The notes: a model not told the origin generated them from the sequence alone. A stretch of 15,079 nucleotides of DNA from Euryarchaeota archaeon UBA53 (GCA_002507425.1 DAZU01000043.1:11078-26156), one strand, 5' to 3'; positions 1-5,763 are shown, numbered from the stretch's first letter. Numbers and translations are program-made.

Positions 1-117
1 ATTATAATAGAACACATCATTGTATGGGTAATTTCAAGCATAGTTTACGCATCATTCGCAGCATGGTTTGCTGCTCGACAATTTAAACGCGAAGACTTAG
101 TTGCATCTATATCGTAA
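1..117 (+). CDS. C-terminal end of a membrane protein, probably ABC-2 type permease (partial)
   Basis: An open frame enters from the left edge and stops with TAA at 115-117, leaving 38 residues. They form one hydrophobic helix (about residues 6-28, IIVWVISSIVYASFAAWF) followed by a short basic/acidic tail with the run ARQFKREDL. A final transmembrane helix with a FKRxDL-like cytoplasmic tail is common at the end of ABC-2 type transporter permeases, so that is my best guess, but the fragment is too short to prove it. The gene runs in the same direction as the preQ0 operon and is separated from it by 74 nt, so it is probably a separate or loosely linked unit. Any multi-TM protein ending this way would fit equally well. 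Confidence 0.5.
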   Translation: MIIEHIIVWVISSIVYASFAAWFAARQFKREDLVASIS

Positions 118-165
118 ATATCTAAAAGCCAAAATATTCGCCCAGTATTACTATACTAATACTAA

Positions 166-173
166 TATATAAT
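166..173 (+). promoter_or_regulatory. Possible TATA element ahead of the regulator-preQ0 operon
   Basis: The 74-nt gap between the permease stop and the first ATG of the operon is strongly AT-rich and contains TATATAAT at 166-173. Its centre lies about 22 nt before the ATG at 192, slightly close for a leaderless archaeal transcript. A second AT-rich candidate, TATTACTATA at 146-155, would give a short leader containing AAGGA (180-184) as ribosome binding site. I cannot decide between them by eye. Confidence 0.3.
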
Positions 174-191
174 AGCAAAAAGGAACAAACT

Positions 192-368
192 ATGCCGAAA
201 GTTAGTTTGGATATTCCAAACCAGTTGCTAGACGACATGAAAATACACGTGGGAGATGAAGGGAAATTTGTCTCTTTAGCGGATGCTATCAGAACAGCGT
301 GTCGCAAAATGCTAGATCAGTTGGACCATATAGATGCTAGACACGGCAGAATAAAGGTGAAAAAATGA
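192..368 (+). CDS. Ribbon-helix-helix (CopG/Arc-type) transcriptional regulator, 58 aa
   Basis: The ATG at 192 opens a 58-residue frame ending in TGA at 366-368. The N-terminus (MPKVSLDIPNQLLDDM) is a classic RHH beta strand followed by helix 1. A turn (VGDEGKFVS) leads into a long second helix (LADAIRTACRKMLDQL), and the tail is basic. RHH proteins of this size bind DNA as dimers, with the paired N-terminal strands in the major groove. The stop codon overlaps the folE start in an ATGA, so the two are translationally coupled. It is the first gene of the operon, which suggests it controls the operon, possibly in response to a metal or to pathway product; that is inference, because no ligand domain is present. 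An AAGGA lies 7 nt upstream of the ATG. NikR-like metal-binding C-terminal sequence is absent. Confidence 0.85.
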   Translation: MPKVSLDIPNQLLDDMKIHVGDEGKFVSLADAIRTACRKMLDQLDHIDARHGRIKVKK

Positions 369-934
369 CTTCCAGAAAAGAAGCGGAAAAGGCCGTGAAA
401 ACACTTCTAAATTACATCGAGGGGTCCTCCTCAAGAGAAGGATTAATCGATACCCCAAAACGAGTAATCGAATCATATGAAGAGATATTTGCAGGATATA
501 ATATGGATGCAAAAGAAGTACTTTCTTCTACATTCAATGCAGAAGGATATGACGGAATTGTATTATTGAGGGACATTGAGTTCCACTCAACTTGTGAGCA
601 TCACCTGCAGCCGTTTAAAGGTCGTGCACATGTTGCATACATACCAGTCAAAAGAATAGTCGGCATAAGTAAACTTGCAAGGATTGTAGATTTACATTCA
701 AGAAGATTGCAGAATCAAGAAAGAATAACGAATGCAGTAGCTGATGATCTTGAGGAAAACATCAAACCTCTTGGTTGTGCTGTTATTATTGAAGCATCCC
801 ATGGTTGCATGCAATGTCGAGGGGTTGCGAAACAGAACGCAATAATGACTACGAGTGCTATGCGTGGTGTATTCTTTGATAAGAGTGAAGCACGCAACGA
901 ACTAATGCAACTAATACAATCTCCTAAACTATAA
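365..934 (+). CDS. folE: GTP cyclohydrolase I, bacterial/eukaryotic type IA
   Basis: This 189-residue protein is collinear with the GCYH-IA family and close to its usual length. It would convert GTP to dihydroneopterin triphosphate, the first step of preQ0 (and folate) synthesis. The zinc ligands are visible: Cys77 and His80 in STCEHHLQPF, and Cys148 in HGCMQCRGV. Other family hallmarks are DTPKRV near residue 29, YIPVKRIVGISKLARIVD, and SRRLQNQERIT. The start is the ATG of the ATGA overlap with the upstream regulator gene. It is followed by queE after a 14-nt gap, so its product most likely feeds 7-deazaguanine synthesis. Most Euryarchaeota use the unrelated MptA/FolE2 (type IB) enzyme here, so a type IA enzyme suggests acquisition from bacteria. 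Identity is secure; the transfer history is inference. Confidence 0.96.
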   Translation: MTSRKEAEKAVKTLLNYIEGSSSREGLIDTPKRVIESYEEIFAGYNMDAKEVLSSTFNAEGYDGIVLLRDIEFHSTCEHHLQPFKGRAHVAYIPVKRIVGISKLARIVDLHSRRLQNQERITNAVADDLEENIKPLGCAVIIEASHGCMQCRGVAKQNAIMTTSAMRGVFFDKSEARNELMQLIQSPKL

Positions 935-948
935 ACAGAGGCAAAAAT

Positions 949-1545
949 ATGAACCTTTATCCTATTGTAGAGATATTTCATTCTGTGCAAGGTGAAGCTT
1001 ATCATGCAGGAATACCTCATGTTTTTGTAAGGTTCGGGAATTGTAATCTTCGCTGTGAGTGGTGCGATACTGATTTTCTGAAATACACTGAAATGAGTTT
1101 GGAAGACATCGTAACTAAAGTATTGGATTTTAATTGCAAACGGGTTATATTTACAGGTGGGGAACCTTGTCTTCAAGACTTGGATACGATTGGTAGCGAG
1201 TTAAAAAAACACGACATCTACCTGTCAGTAGAGACCAACGGCACTATACCTGTTCCAGAAATAATCGATTGGGTTTGTGTGTCTCCCAAAGACCAACTGT
1301 ATCCTGGCCTAAACATAAAGCAGAGAAGTGGAGATGAATTAAAAGTCGTATATTGCGGGCAAGATTTGTCAATTTATGATGAAATCAAACACGGATTCAA
1401 ACACCACTTCCTTCAGCCATGTTTTATAGAAAGCGAAACAATTGAACAAAATGGGAAAAATTTTGCACTTGTCGAAAAGATTGTCAAAGATTCTCCCGGA
1501 TGGAGATTATCGCTGCAAACTCACAAATGGATGGGTGTGGATTAA
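949..1545 (+). CDS. queE: 7-carboxy-7-deazaguanine synthase (radical SAM)
   Basis: The protein has 198 residues, slightly short for the family (about 210-240). QueE uses S-adenosylmethionine and a [4Fe-4S] cluster to contract carboxytetrahydropterin to 7-carboxy-7-deazaguanine. The cluster motif CX3CX2C is Cys32, Cys36 and Cys39 in GNCNLRCEWCDTDF. The N-terminal IVEIFHSVQGEAYHAGIP is the QueE signature, and the SAM-binding GGEP follows at VIFTGGEPCLQ. LSVETNGT and WVCVSPK are further conserved blocks. The ATG at 949 lies a few bases after AGAGGC, a weak ribosome binding site. The TAA stop shares its last base with the ATG of queC (TAATG), so translation of the two is probably coupled. Confidence 0.96.
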   Translation: MNLYPIVEIFHSVQGEAYHAGIPHVFVRFGNCNLRCEWCDTDFLKYTEMSLEDIVTKVLDFNCKRVIFTGGEPCLQDLDTIGSELKKHDIYLSVETNGTIPVPEIIDWVCVSPKDQLYPGLNIKQRSGDELKVVYCGQDLSIYDEIKHGFKHHFLQPCFIESETIEQNGKNFALVEKIVKDSPGWRLSLQTHKWMGVD

Positions 1546-2633
1546 TGAGAGCAATAATGTCATTGAGCGGTGGTATGGACTCAACTTGTCTATTATTACG
1601 GTTGTTAAAAGAGGGATACAGGGTCACTTGCGTGTCATATGAATACGGCCAGAAACATCGAATTGAAATCGATAAGGCAGTTAGTAATGTGGAGTATTTA
1701 TCAAGCAAAGGACATGAAATCGATCACAAGGTTATCGACTTGACATCTGCCATGGCCGCATTCAGGTCTGCCCTTACTGATTCAGAGATTAACGTGCCAG
1801 AGGGTTTTTATGAAAAAGAGCAAATGAAATCGACGTTTGTCCCAAACCGCAACGCAATTTTTTCATCTATACTTTATGGAACAGCTTTGTCAATTGCAAC
1901 TGAAGAAAATACTGATGTCAAAATTTCTCTAGGAGTTCATTCCGGAGACCACGCTATTTATCCTGATTGCAGGCCAGATTTCTATGAAGCGCTAGAAAGA
2001 GCATTTAAACTGGGGAACTGGAACTCTGAAAAGATTTCATTTGAACTACCTTACATTGATGGCGATAAGGTGACAATACTTAGGGACGCTATGCTTAGCT
2101 GTAAGAAATTGAACCTTGATTTTGATTTAATTCTCAAAAACACAATCACTTCATACAATCCTAATCCACAGGGAATTTCAAGCGGTAAAAGCGGCTCTGA
2201 TGTAGAGAGAATTTTAGCATTTCATGAAATTGGAAGGAAAGATCCAATTACGTATGCGCTCCCTTGGGAAGATGTTCTAAAGAACGCACTCGAGGAAAAA
2301 TTACGACATCACGTAATGAAAGAAAACGGTACTGAAATGGCTTTTAGTGGTAGATATGACAAGCATTTCAAGATAGGAATATACAAATGCGCCGAGTGTG
2401 GTATGACATTATTCGAGTCAGATTCGAAGTTTGATTCTGGTTGTGGCTGGCCAGCATTTAGAAGTGAAGAACAAAATGCCAACATCATAAAGTTGGAAGA
2501 CAGAAGCTATGGGATGATCAGAACAGAGGTTCGCTGTTCAGGTTGTGATTCCCATTTAGGACACTTATTCAAAGAATATTCTGGTCCGAGATACTGTATA
2601 AACTCAATTTGTTTGGAATTTGAAGGTGAGTGA
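1545..2633 (+). CDS. queC: 7-cyano-7-deazaguanine synthase QueC fused to a methionine sulfoxide reductase B domain
   Basis: This is a 362-residue two-domain protein. Residues 1-245 are QueC, which uses ATP and ammonia to turn carboxydeazaguanine into preQ0. The PP-loop SLSGGMDST (residues 6-14), FVPNRNAI and GVHSGDHAIYPDCRPDF are all intact. Residues 250-362 are MsrB, which reduces methionine-R-sulfoxide: TEMAFSGRY, zinc pairs Cys282/Cys285 and Cys331/Cys334, SGCGWP with Cys300, and the catalytic Cys351 in RYCINS. The QueC zinc site is missing. Where the family has a cysteine before YNP and a CxxCxxC motif, this protein has Ser203, Ser213, Ser216 and Asp219 at matching spacing. A longer in-frame start at 1500 lies inside queE; I chose 1545 because of the TAATG overlap and because residue 1 then sits directly before the PP-loop strand. 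Both domain calls are firm; the purpose of the fusion is unknown. Confidence 0.95.
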   Translation: MRAIMSLSGGMDSTCLLLRLLKEGYRVTCVSYEYGQKHRIEIDKAVSNVEYLSSKGHEIDHKVIDLTSAMAAFRSALTDSEINVPEGFYEKEQMKSTFVPNRNAIFSSILYGTALSIATEENTDVKISLGVHSGDHAIYPDCRPDFYEALERAFKLGNWNSEKISFELPYIDGDKVTILRDAMLSCKKLNLDFDLILKNTITSYNPNPQGISSGKSGSDVERILAFHEIGRKDPITYALPWEDVLKNALEEKLRHHVMKENGTEMAFSGRYDKHFKIGIYKCAECGMTLFESDSKFDSGCGWPAFRSEEQNANIIKLEDRSYGMIRTEVRCSGCDSHLGHLFKEYSGPRYCINSICLEFEGE

Positions 2634-3086
2634 ATGGTAAACTTTTTTTCCACGAAAAAATATGGACACGAGCGAGGCTTGTCGGCAGCTTTTCGACAAT
2701 GGAAGGCATCGAGCCATTGCCGTTTTATACACGGTTATTCATTAGAATTTGAATTTGAATTTGGCTCCAGAGATTTGGACGAGAAAAACTGGGTTGTTGA
2801 TTTTGGAAGCCTCAAGGGTTTGGAAATGTGGCTTAGAGAAAATTTTGATCACAAGACGTTGGTAGCAACAGACGACCCAATGTTACAAACATTTGAGAAA
2901 CTTCATGATGATGGTGTGATTGATATGGTCACTGTTGAAGGGACTGGGGCTGAAATTTTTGCTAAAATGGCTATGGATTTCTCATCCCACTTAATCAATG
3001 AACAATATGGTGATAGGTGCTGGGTTGAAAGCGTAATTGTGCGTGAACATGGTGCTAATAGTGCAATTTGCAGGAAAGAAAACTAA
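2634..3086 (+). CDS. queD: 6-carboxytetrahydropterin synthase (QueD/PTPS family, variant zinc site)
   Basis: The protein has 150 residues of the T-fold PTPS/QueD family and would convert dihydroneopterin triphosphate to 6-carboxy-5,6,7,8-tetrahydropterin for QueE. Family features are the catalytic Cys29 in SHCRFIHGY, WVVDFGSLK, the Asp72-His73 pair in NFDHKTL, and the substrate-binding Glu138 in REHGANS. The canonical zinc triad is altered. The His of the AAH motif is Phe20 (SAAFRQW), and the second His of HGH is Tyr35; only His33 remains, with His12 and His28 nearby. From memory this GHERG...FRQW...HCR.LHGY pattern matches a QueD subgroup of marine alphaproteobacteria and phages, which would suggest horizontal transfer. 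The ATG abuts the queC stop (TGAATG), with GGTGAG just upstream as ribosome binding site. Confidence 0.9.
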   Translation: MVNFFSTKKYGHERGLSAAFRQWKASSHCRFIHGYSLEFEFEFGSRDLDEKNWVVDFGSLKGLEMWLRENFDHKTLVATDDPMLQTFEKLHDDGVIDMVTVEGTGAEIFAKMAMDFSSHLINEQYGDRCWVESVIVREHGANSAICRKEN

Positions 3087-3121
3087 ATGTAAATTCAGAT
3101 GCAAGACAAGTTCCTGTAGAT

Positions 3122-3143
3122 TTCAATCGCTTGTTAGATTGAA
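3122..3143. other. Small inverted repeat between convergent operons
   Basis: TTCAATC at 3122-3128 pairs perfectly with GATTGAA at 3137-3143 around an 8-nt loop. It lies in the 103-nt gap between the queD stop and the convergent trmJ stop. A T-rich run (TTTTCCTT, 3175-3182) follows on the plus strand, where archaeal transcription of the preQ0 operon could end. The stem is short and AT-rich, so a 3'-end role is only suggested. Confidence 0.25.
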
Positions 3144-3189
3144 CGGTATTAGTTGCTTAGTTAGCTTAAAATTACTTTTCCTTACTCGA

Positions 3190-4002
3190 CTATGAATCAG
3201 GAGTAACTCTTTTTCTACGATTTCTTCTCCATTCCTCATCACCTGATTGTTTTTGCAGTGCGGTTGCAGCCTGCACAAATGCACCGATCATCCTCTCCGC
3301 CTCGCTATCTATTGGGAGGCCTCGAAGAATTACTCGCTCGAATACATCGTTAATCAATTCAGATTTATCACTATCAAGGGAATTACAAAAGTCATCTATC
3401 GACTTGCGTAAAATCAATCGTAAATCTGATGAAATTGATTTTGAACTATTCACACCTAAAATAGATACACCATTCAATATTCTGTCTCTATGTAATTCAT
3501 AACAAATCTGACCTACTGCATGTGATAAGTTTGCAATCGGATATCCTTCCCACGTTGGTAATGTTACAAGAAAATCACACAAACCAAGTTGTGAACCTGT
3601 CAAACCTTTACCCTCTTCGCCAAAAACTAAAGAAACTCTTCCATCAAATCCTTCCAATTTTGAACACATTTCCCAAGGAAGTAGGAAATGCCTTCGTAGT
3701 ATTTTGGATCCAACTTCCCTCTTTCCACTCGTTCCAATTACTAATGACGACCCTGATACTGCGTCAGAAAGTGAATCTTCAATCCTTGCATTTTCAAGTA
3801 TATACCCTGAATGTTTCGCCCGATTACGTGCTTCAGGATCGTGTGGTGAACAATTTGGATTTACTAAAGTCAACTTATCAAAGCCATAATTCAACATGGC
3901 TCGAGAAACGGCTCCTAGGTTGCCTGGATGATTAATACCGACCAAAATCACTTCGAGTTCGTAAGTTGATGGTGGCAAAGGTGATTTTATTCTGTCACCC
4001 AT
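3190..4002 (-). CDS. trmJ: TrmJ-like tRNA 2'-O-methyltransferase (SPOUT/TrmH superfamily)
   Basis: The 270-residue protein has all three SPOUT knot motifs: motif 1 NHPGNLGAVSRAM (residues 24-36, with Asn28 and Arg34), motif 2 SLVFGEEGKGL (124-134) and motif 3 LPTWEGYPIANLSHAVGQ (148-165). The motif 3 wording and the order fit the TrmJ group, which methylates the 2'-OH of nucleotide 32 in tRNA using SAM. The C-terminal 80 residues are a helical, basic extension. An in-frame ATG also exists at 4023, but the ATG at 4002 overlaps the stop of the upstream small gene as TAATG, and I prefer it. The gene is the last of the ribosomal protein unit. Another TrmH-family target, such as rRNA, cannot be excluded by eye. 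Confidence 0.88.
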   Translation of the reverse strand: MGDRIKSPLPPSTYELEVILVGINHPGNLGAVSRAMLNYGFDKLTLVNPNCSPHDPEARNRAKHSGYILENARIEDSLSDAVSGSSLVIGTSGKREVGSKILRRHFLLPWEMCSKLEGFDGRVSLVFGEEGKGLTGSQLGLCDFLVTLPTWEGYPIANLSHAVGQICYELHRDRILNGVSILGVNSSKSISSDLRLILRKSIDDFCNSLDSDKSELINDVFERVILRGLPIDSEAERMIGAFVQAATALQKQSGDEEWRRNRRKRVTPDS

Positions 4003-4205
4003 TACAAAACCTCCGTTATCCATCGTGGATCACAAGCAGAATAAAGGAAAAACACGGCCTCTTCATCGTTTTCTCTGTCAGGCATGATTAGTGAATGTTT
4101 ACGGAAACCATGTTTTTCCCTAAGGTGATTCAACACTAACTCAAGATCAGACTTTGTTCCGTGGACGCTGACTGGATTTCGGTCCCAGGCGACCCTTATC
4201 GCCAT
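4002..4205 (-). CDS. Unrecognised small conserved-looking protein, 67 aa
   Basis: The frame starts at an ATG at 4205, preceded by GAGGTGG at a good ribosome-binding distance, and ends in a TAA that overlaps the trmJ start by one base. The protein is charged and soluble. It opens with MAIRVAWDRNPVSVHG, has an amphipathic helix LELVLNHLREKHGF in the middle, and ends DPRWITEVL. I do not recognise the family. Its place between rps17e and trmJ in a compact translation operon, with its own Shine-Dalgarno and coupled stop, argues that it is a real gene, perhaps acting in tRNA or ribosome biogenesis. That role is guilt by association only. Confidence 0.75.
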   Translation of the reverse strand: MAIRVAWDRNPVSVHGTKSDLELVLNHLREKHGFRKHSLIMPDRENDEEAVFFLYSACDPRWITEVL

Positions 4206-4214
4206 AATTCCACC

Positions 4215-4406
4215 TCAATCGGTTCTACGCTGGCGATATCGTGTGACATACCCAGCTATCCAGTTGCGCAGTTTTTTAGATTCTACGTCTGTCAATTGTT
4301 CGACCACTTTTTTATTGTGGTCGAAATCATCTGTGAATTTTTCACCATGCTCTTCACACAGAATAATTGCACGAAGTTTTATGAAAGTCGGCCTAATATT
4401 CCCCAT
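4215..4406 (-). CDS. rps17e: Small-subunit ribosomal protein S17e
   Basis: The 63-residue protein matches archaeal/eukaryotic S17e over its whole length, including the N-terminal MGNIRPTFIK, FTDDFDHNKKVVEQLTDVES in the centre and LRNWIAGYVTR near the end. It is a component of the 30S subunit and has no bacterial homologue. An ATG at 4412 overlaps the L31e stop as ATGA, but the ATG at 4406 lies 6-7 nt after GGAGGA and matches the family's conserved MGN start, so I choose it. In many euryarchaea the gene after rpl31e is tif6; here S17e stands in that place. Confidence 0.93.
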   Translation of the reverse strand: MGNIRPTFIKLRAIILCEEHGEKFTDDFDHNKKVVEQLTDVESKKLRNWIAGYVTRYRQRRTD

Positions 4407-4408
4407 TT

Positions 4409-4684
4409 TCATTCCTCCATTAGTTTTACTTCAATCGGTATATCTGGTTCTTCGTGACGAGTTACTTGTAAGCGAATTTTTCTCGGAGGATTTTCGATTC
4501 CTCTAGACCAAATTGCCTCATTCACAGACGGATCAATCCAGACTTCCTCATCCTCTCGGACTTTTAGATGTCGTACGACTTCGTTTTTTATAATCTGAAT
4601 TGCTCTAGGCGCTCTTTTGTAACGTGTAATATTCCACGCATTCCTCAAAGGTACTACTAACTCACTAACTGCTCCTCTTGCCAT
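4409..4684 (-). CDS. rpl31e: Large-subunit ribosomal protein L31e
   Basis: This 91-residue protein is L31e, a 50S protein near the exit tunnel that is restricted to archaea and eukaryotes. Landmarks are VVPLRNAWNITRYKRAPRAI, VVRHLKV, WIDPSVNEAIWSRGIENPP and the C-terminal strand IRLQVTRHEEPD. The start is the ATG at 4684, placed 4 nt after the GGTGAT that also holds the TGA stop of rpl39e. An upstream in-frame GTG at 4693 is part of that ribosome binding site and is unlikely to be used. The stop overlaps the start region of rps17e. Confidence 0.95.
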   Translation of the reverse strand: MARGAVSELVVPLRNAWNITRYKRAPRAIQIIKNEVVRHLKVREDEEVWIDPSVNEAIWSRGIENPPRKIRLQVTRHEEPDIPIEVKLMEE

Positions 4685-4688
4685 TGAT

Positions 4689-4694
4689 ATCACC
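4689..4694 (-). promoter_or_regulatory. Ribosome binding site of rpl31e, embedded in the end of rpl39e
   Basis: On the minus strand this reads GGTGAT and is complementary to the usual archaeal 16S 3' end. It is followed by ATCA and the rpl31e ATG. The TGA within it is the stop of rpl39e. The same 13-nt string GGTGATATCAATG precedes pdcd5, which supports both start choices. Confidence 0.75.
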
Positions 4695-4845
4695 TTTGTA
4701 ATTTACTACGTCTCCAATGATGCCTCTTAGGATGTGAAACTGTGTTTCTGGATGTCTTTAGCATAACCCAAACTGGTACACGACGATTTTGCTTACCTGC
4801 TTTTAGCAGTCGAATTTTTTTTGCGGCTGGCTTATTTCGAGACAT
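4690..4845 (-). CDS. rpl39e: Large-subunit ribosomal protein L39e
   Basis: A 51-residue, very basic protein starts at the ATG at 4845, after GGGGAAAGT, and ends in the TGA at 4692-4690. It reads MSRNKPAAKKIRLLKAGKQN, followed by RRVPVWVMLKTSRN and a C-terminus rich in His, Arg and Trp (KRHHWRRSKLQR). This is the L39e pattern: a small unfolded protein lining the ribosomal exit tunnel in archaea and eukaryotes. The order pdcd5-rpl39e-rpl31e is conserved in many archaea, which supports the call. Confidence 0.95.
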   Translation of the reverse strand: MSRNKPAAKKIRLLKAGKQNRRVPVWVMLKTSRNTVSHPKRHHWRRSKLQR

Positions 4846-4854
4846 ACTTTCCCC

Positions 4855-5214
4855 TCAGATTCTTCGGATTGTCGTTTCTCTTCGAGATTTTGAAAGTCCC
4901 GAAAGAATATTTTTTAATTGAGTGTCGTTGACAGGAACAGCAATTTGTTTCTTTTCCGCTAATGTTGCAAGATGCGTTTTCACTTTTGTTGTAAGTTCTG
5001 GATTAACGAGGTTCAAGCTAGAAAGTCTAGACCTTGCTTCCGGTGTTAGGACGAATTTCATTGACTTGTCGAGTTCTGCAATAGCATCCTGCTTTGCTTG
5101 CTGTTCAAGTTCGGCATTAGCTTGAGCGGCTGCTTGTTGCTCTAGTTGCGACTGTATTTCTGCCATTCTCTGAGAACGAAGATTTTCCAAATCATCATCA
5201 ACAGTTGATGTCAT
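4855..5214 (-). CDS. PDCD5/TFAR19-family DNA-binding protein
   Basis: The 119-residue protein starts at ATG 5214 behind the strong Shine-Dalgarno GGAGGTGAT; a longer frame from 5229 would run through that site. It opens with an acidic stretch, then a Gln/Ala-rich helix (LRSQRMAEIQ through AAAQANAELEQQ), then the PDCD5 core KFVLTPEARSRLSSLNLVNP and a C-terminal helix near ILSGLSKSRRE. The family is present in nearly all archaea, where members bind DNA. Its eukaryotic relative is PDCD5. Its position between rps19e and rpl39e is the usual archaeal arrangement, so a role tied to ribosome production or chromatin is likely. Confidence 0.94.
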   Translation of the reverse strand: MTSTVDDDLENLRSQRMAEIQSQLEQQAAAQANAELEQQAKQDAIAELDKSMKFVLTPEARSRLSSLNLVNPELTTKVKTHLATLAEKKQIAVPVNDTQLKNILSGLSKSRRETTIRRI

Positions 5215-5218
5215 TGAT

Positions 5219-5227
5219 ATCACCTCC
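5219..5227 (-). promoter_or_regulatory. Ribosome binding site of pdcd5
   Basis: Minus-strand GGAGGTGAT lies 4 nt before the ATG at 5214 and is nearly the full complement of the archaeal 16S 3' end. It decides the start, since the longer in-frame reading would translate straight through it. Confidence 0.75.
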
Positions 5228-5239
5228 ATTCCCTTCCAG

Positions 5240-5731
5240 TTAGTATTTACTCAGACCAGGATATAGTTCCTCAGCAATTGGACGAACTGAATGAGCAACT
5301 TCGTCCAGAAGTTTGTGTCCTAATGGTGTTAACGTTCTCCCGGGGTATAACTTTTGATCTCCATCAACTGACTGAACTGTTTTCATTTCCTTCATTTCTA
5401 CAAGGCCAGCTTCGGTCAATTGTTGTAAGGCAGTTCGAATGATGTGTCTAGATCCCATTGCCGGTGTATGCGGATTCGATCCGTTGTCCTTTTTCCCACC
5501 ATAGGCTTGGGCTAGAGCGTTGACACCTATGGGTCCATCTCTTCCAACCTTTCGAAGTAGGGCAGCGCAACGTAGTTCCCACCAGTTTGTTTGTGAAGGT
5601 GGTCTTTCCCGGTGAATACCTGTTTTCACAAAATCGGCCCACTGAGGACGATTAATCGATTTATTTTCAGACAACTTATCAGCCAGAGCAGGATTAAGTA
5701 AGTCTGCTGGAACATCATAATACGTCGTCAT
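5240..5731 (-). CDS. rps19e: Small-subunit ribosomal protein S19e
   Basis: This 163-residue protein is S19e, a 30S head protein specific to archaea and eukaryotes. Conserved features are TTYYDVPADLLNPALADKL at the N-terminus, the RPPSQTNWWELRCAALLRKV block, GPIGVNALAQAYGGKKDNGS, then GSRHIIRTALQQLTEAGLVE and the C-terminal GRTLTPLGHKLLDEVA. An upstream in-frame TTG at 5746 exists, but the ATG at 5731 follows GGTG and matches the family start. It is the first gene of the minus-strand unit and is divergent from the envelope operon, with a 108-nt gap. It is somewhat longer than typical archaeal S19e (about 150). Confidence 0.95.
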   Translation of the reverse strand: MTTYYDVPADLLNPALADKLSENKSINRPQWADFVKTGIHRERPPSQTNWWELRCAALLRKVGRDGPIGVNALAQAYGGKKDNGSNPHTPAMGSRHIIRTALQQLTEAGLVEMKEMKTVQSVDGDQKLYPGRTLTPLGHKLLDEVAHSVRPIAEELYPGLSKY

Positions 5732-5763
5732 CGTAACACCAAGCAACTTCCCGACCTGACTCC

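Noticed and set aside
715..1176. A 153-residue minus-strand frame across the folE-queE junction.
   Set aside because: It lies opposite two firmly identified enzymes and shows no family features.
1500..1544. Upstream start for QueC adding 15 residues.
   Set aside because: It would lie wholly inside queE and place unrelated residues ahead of the PP-loop strand; the TAATG overlap gives a better start.
2151..2201. Decay of queC into a pseudogene, suggested by the missing zinc cysteines.
   Set aside because: The frame is intact, all catalytic motifs are present, and replacements are confined to the ligand positions.
365..3086. Possible type IV CBASS or 7-deazaguanine DNA-modification island, since QueC-like proteins occur in both.
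   Set aside because: No CD-NTase, effector, TGT-like or DNA-transglycosylase gene is in view, and the full pathway FolE-QueD-QueE-QueC is what archaeosine synthesis needs.
3087..3189. Possible tRNA or small RNA gene between the convergent operons.
   Set aside because: Only a 7-bp stem is visible, with no tRNA arms or T-loop sequence.
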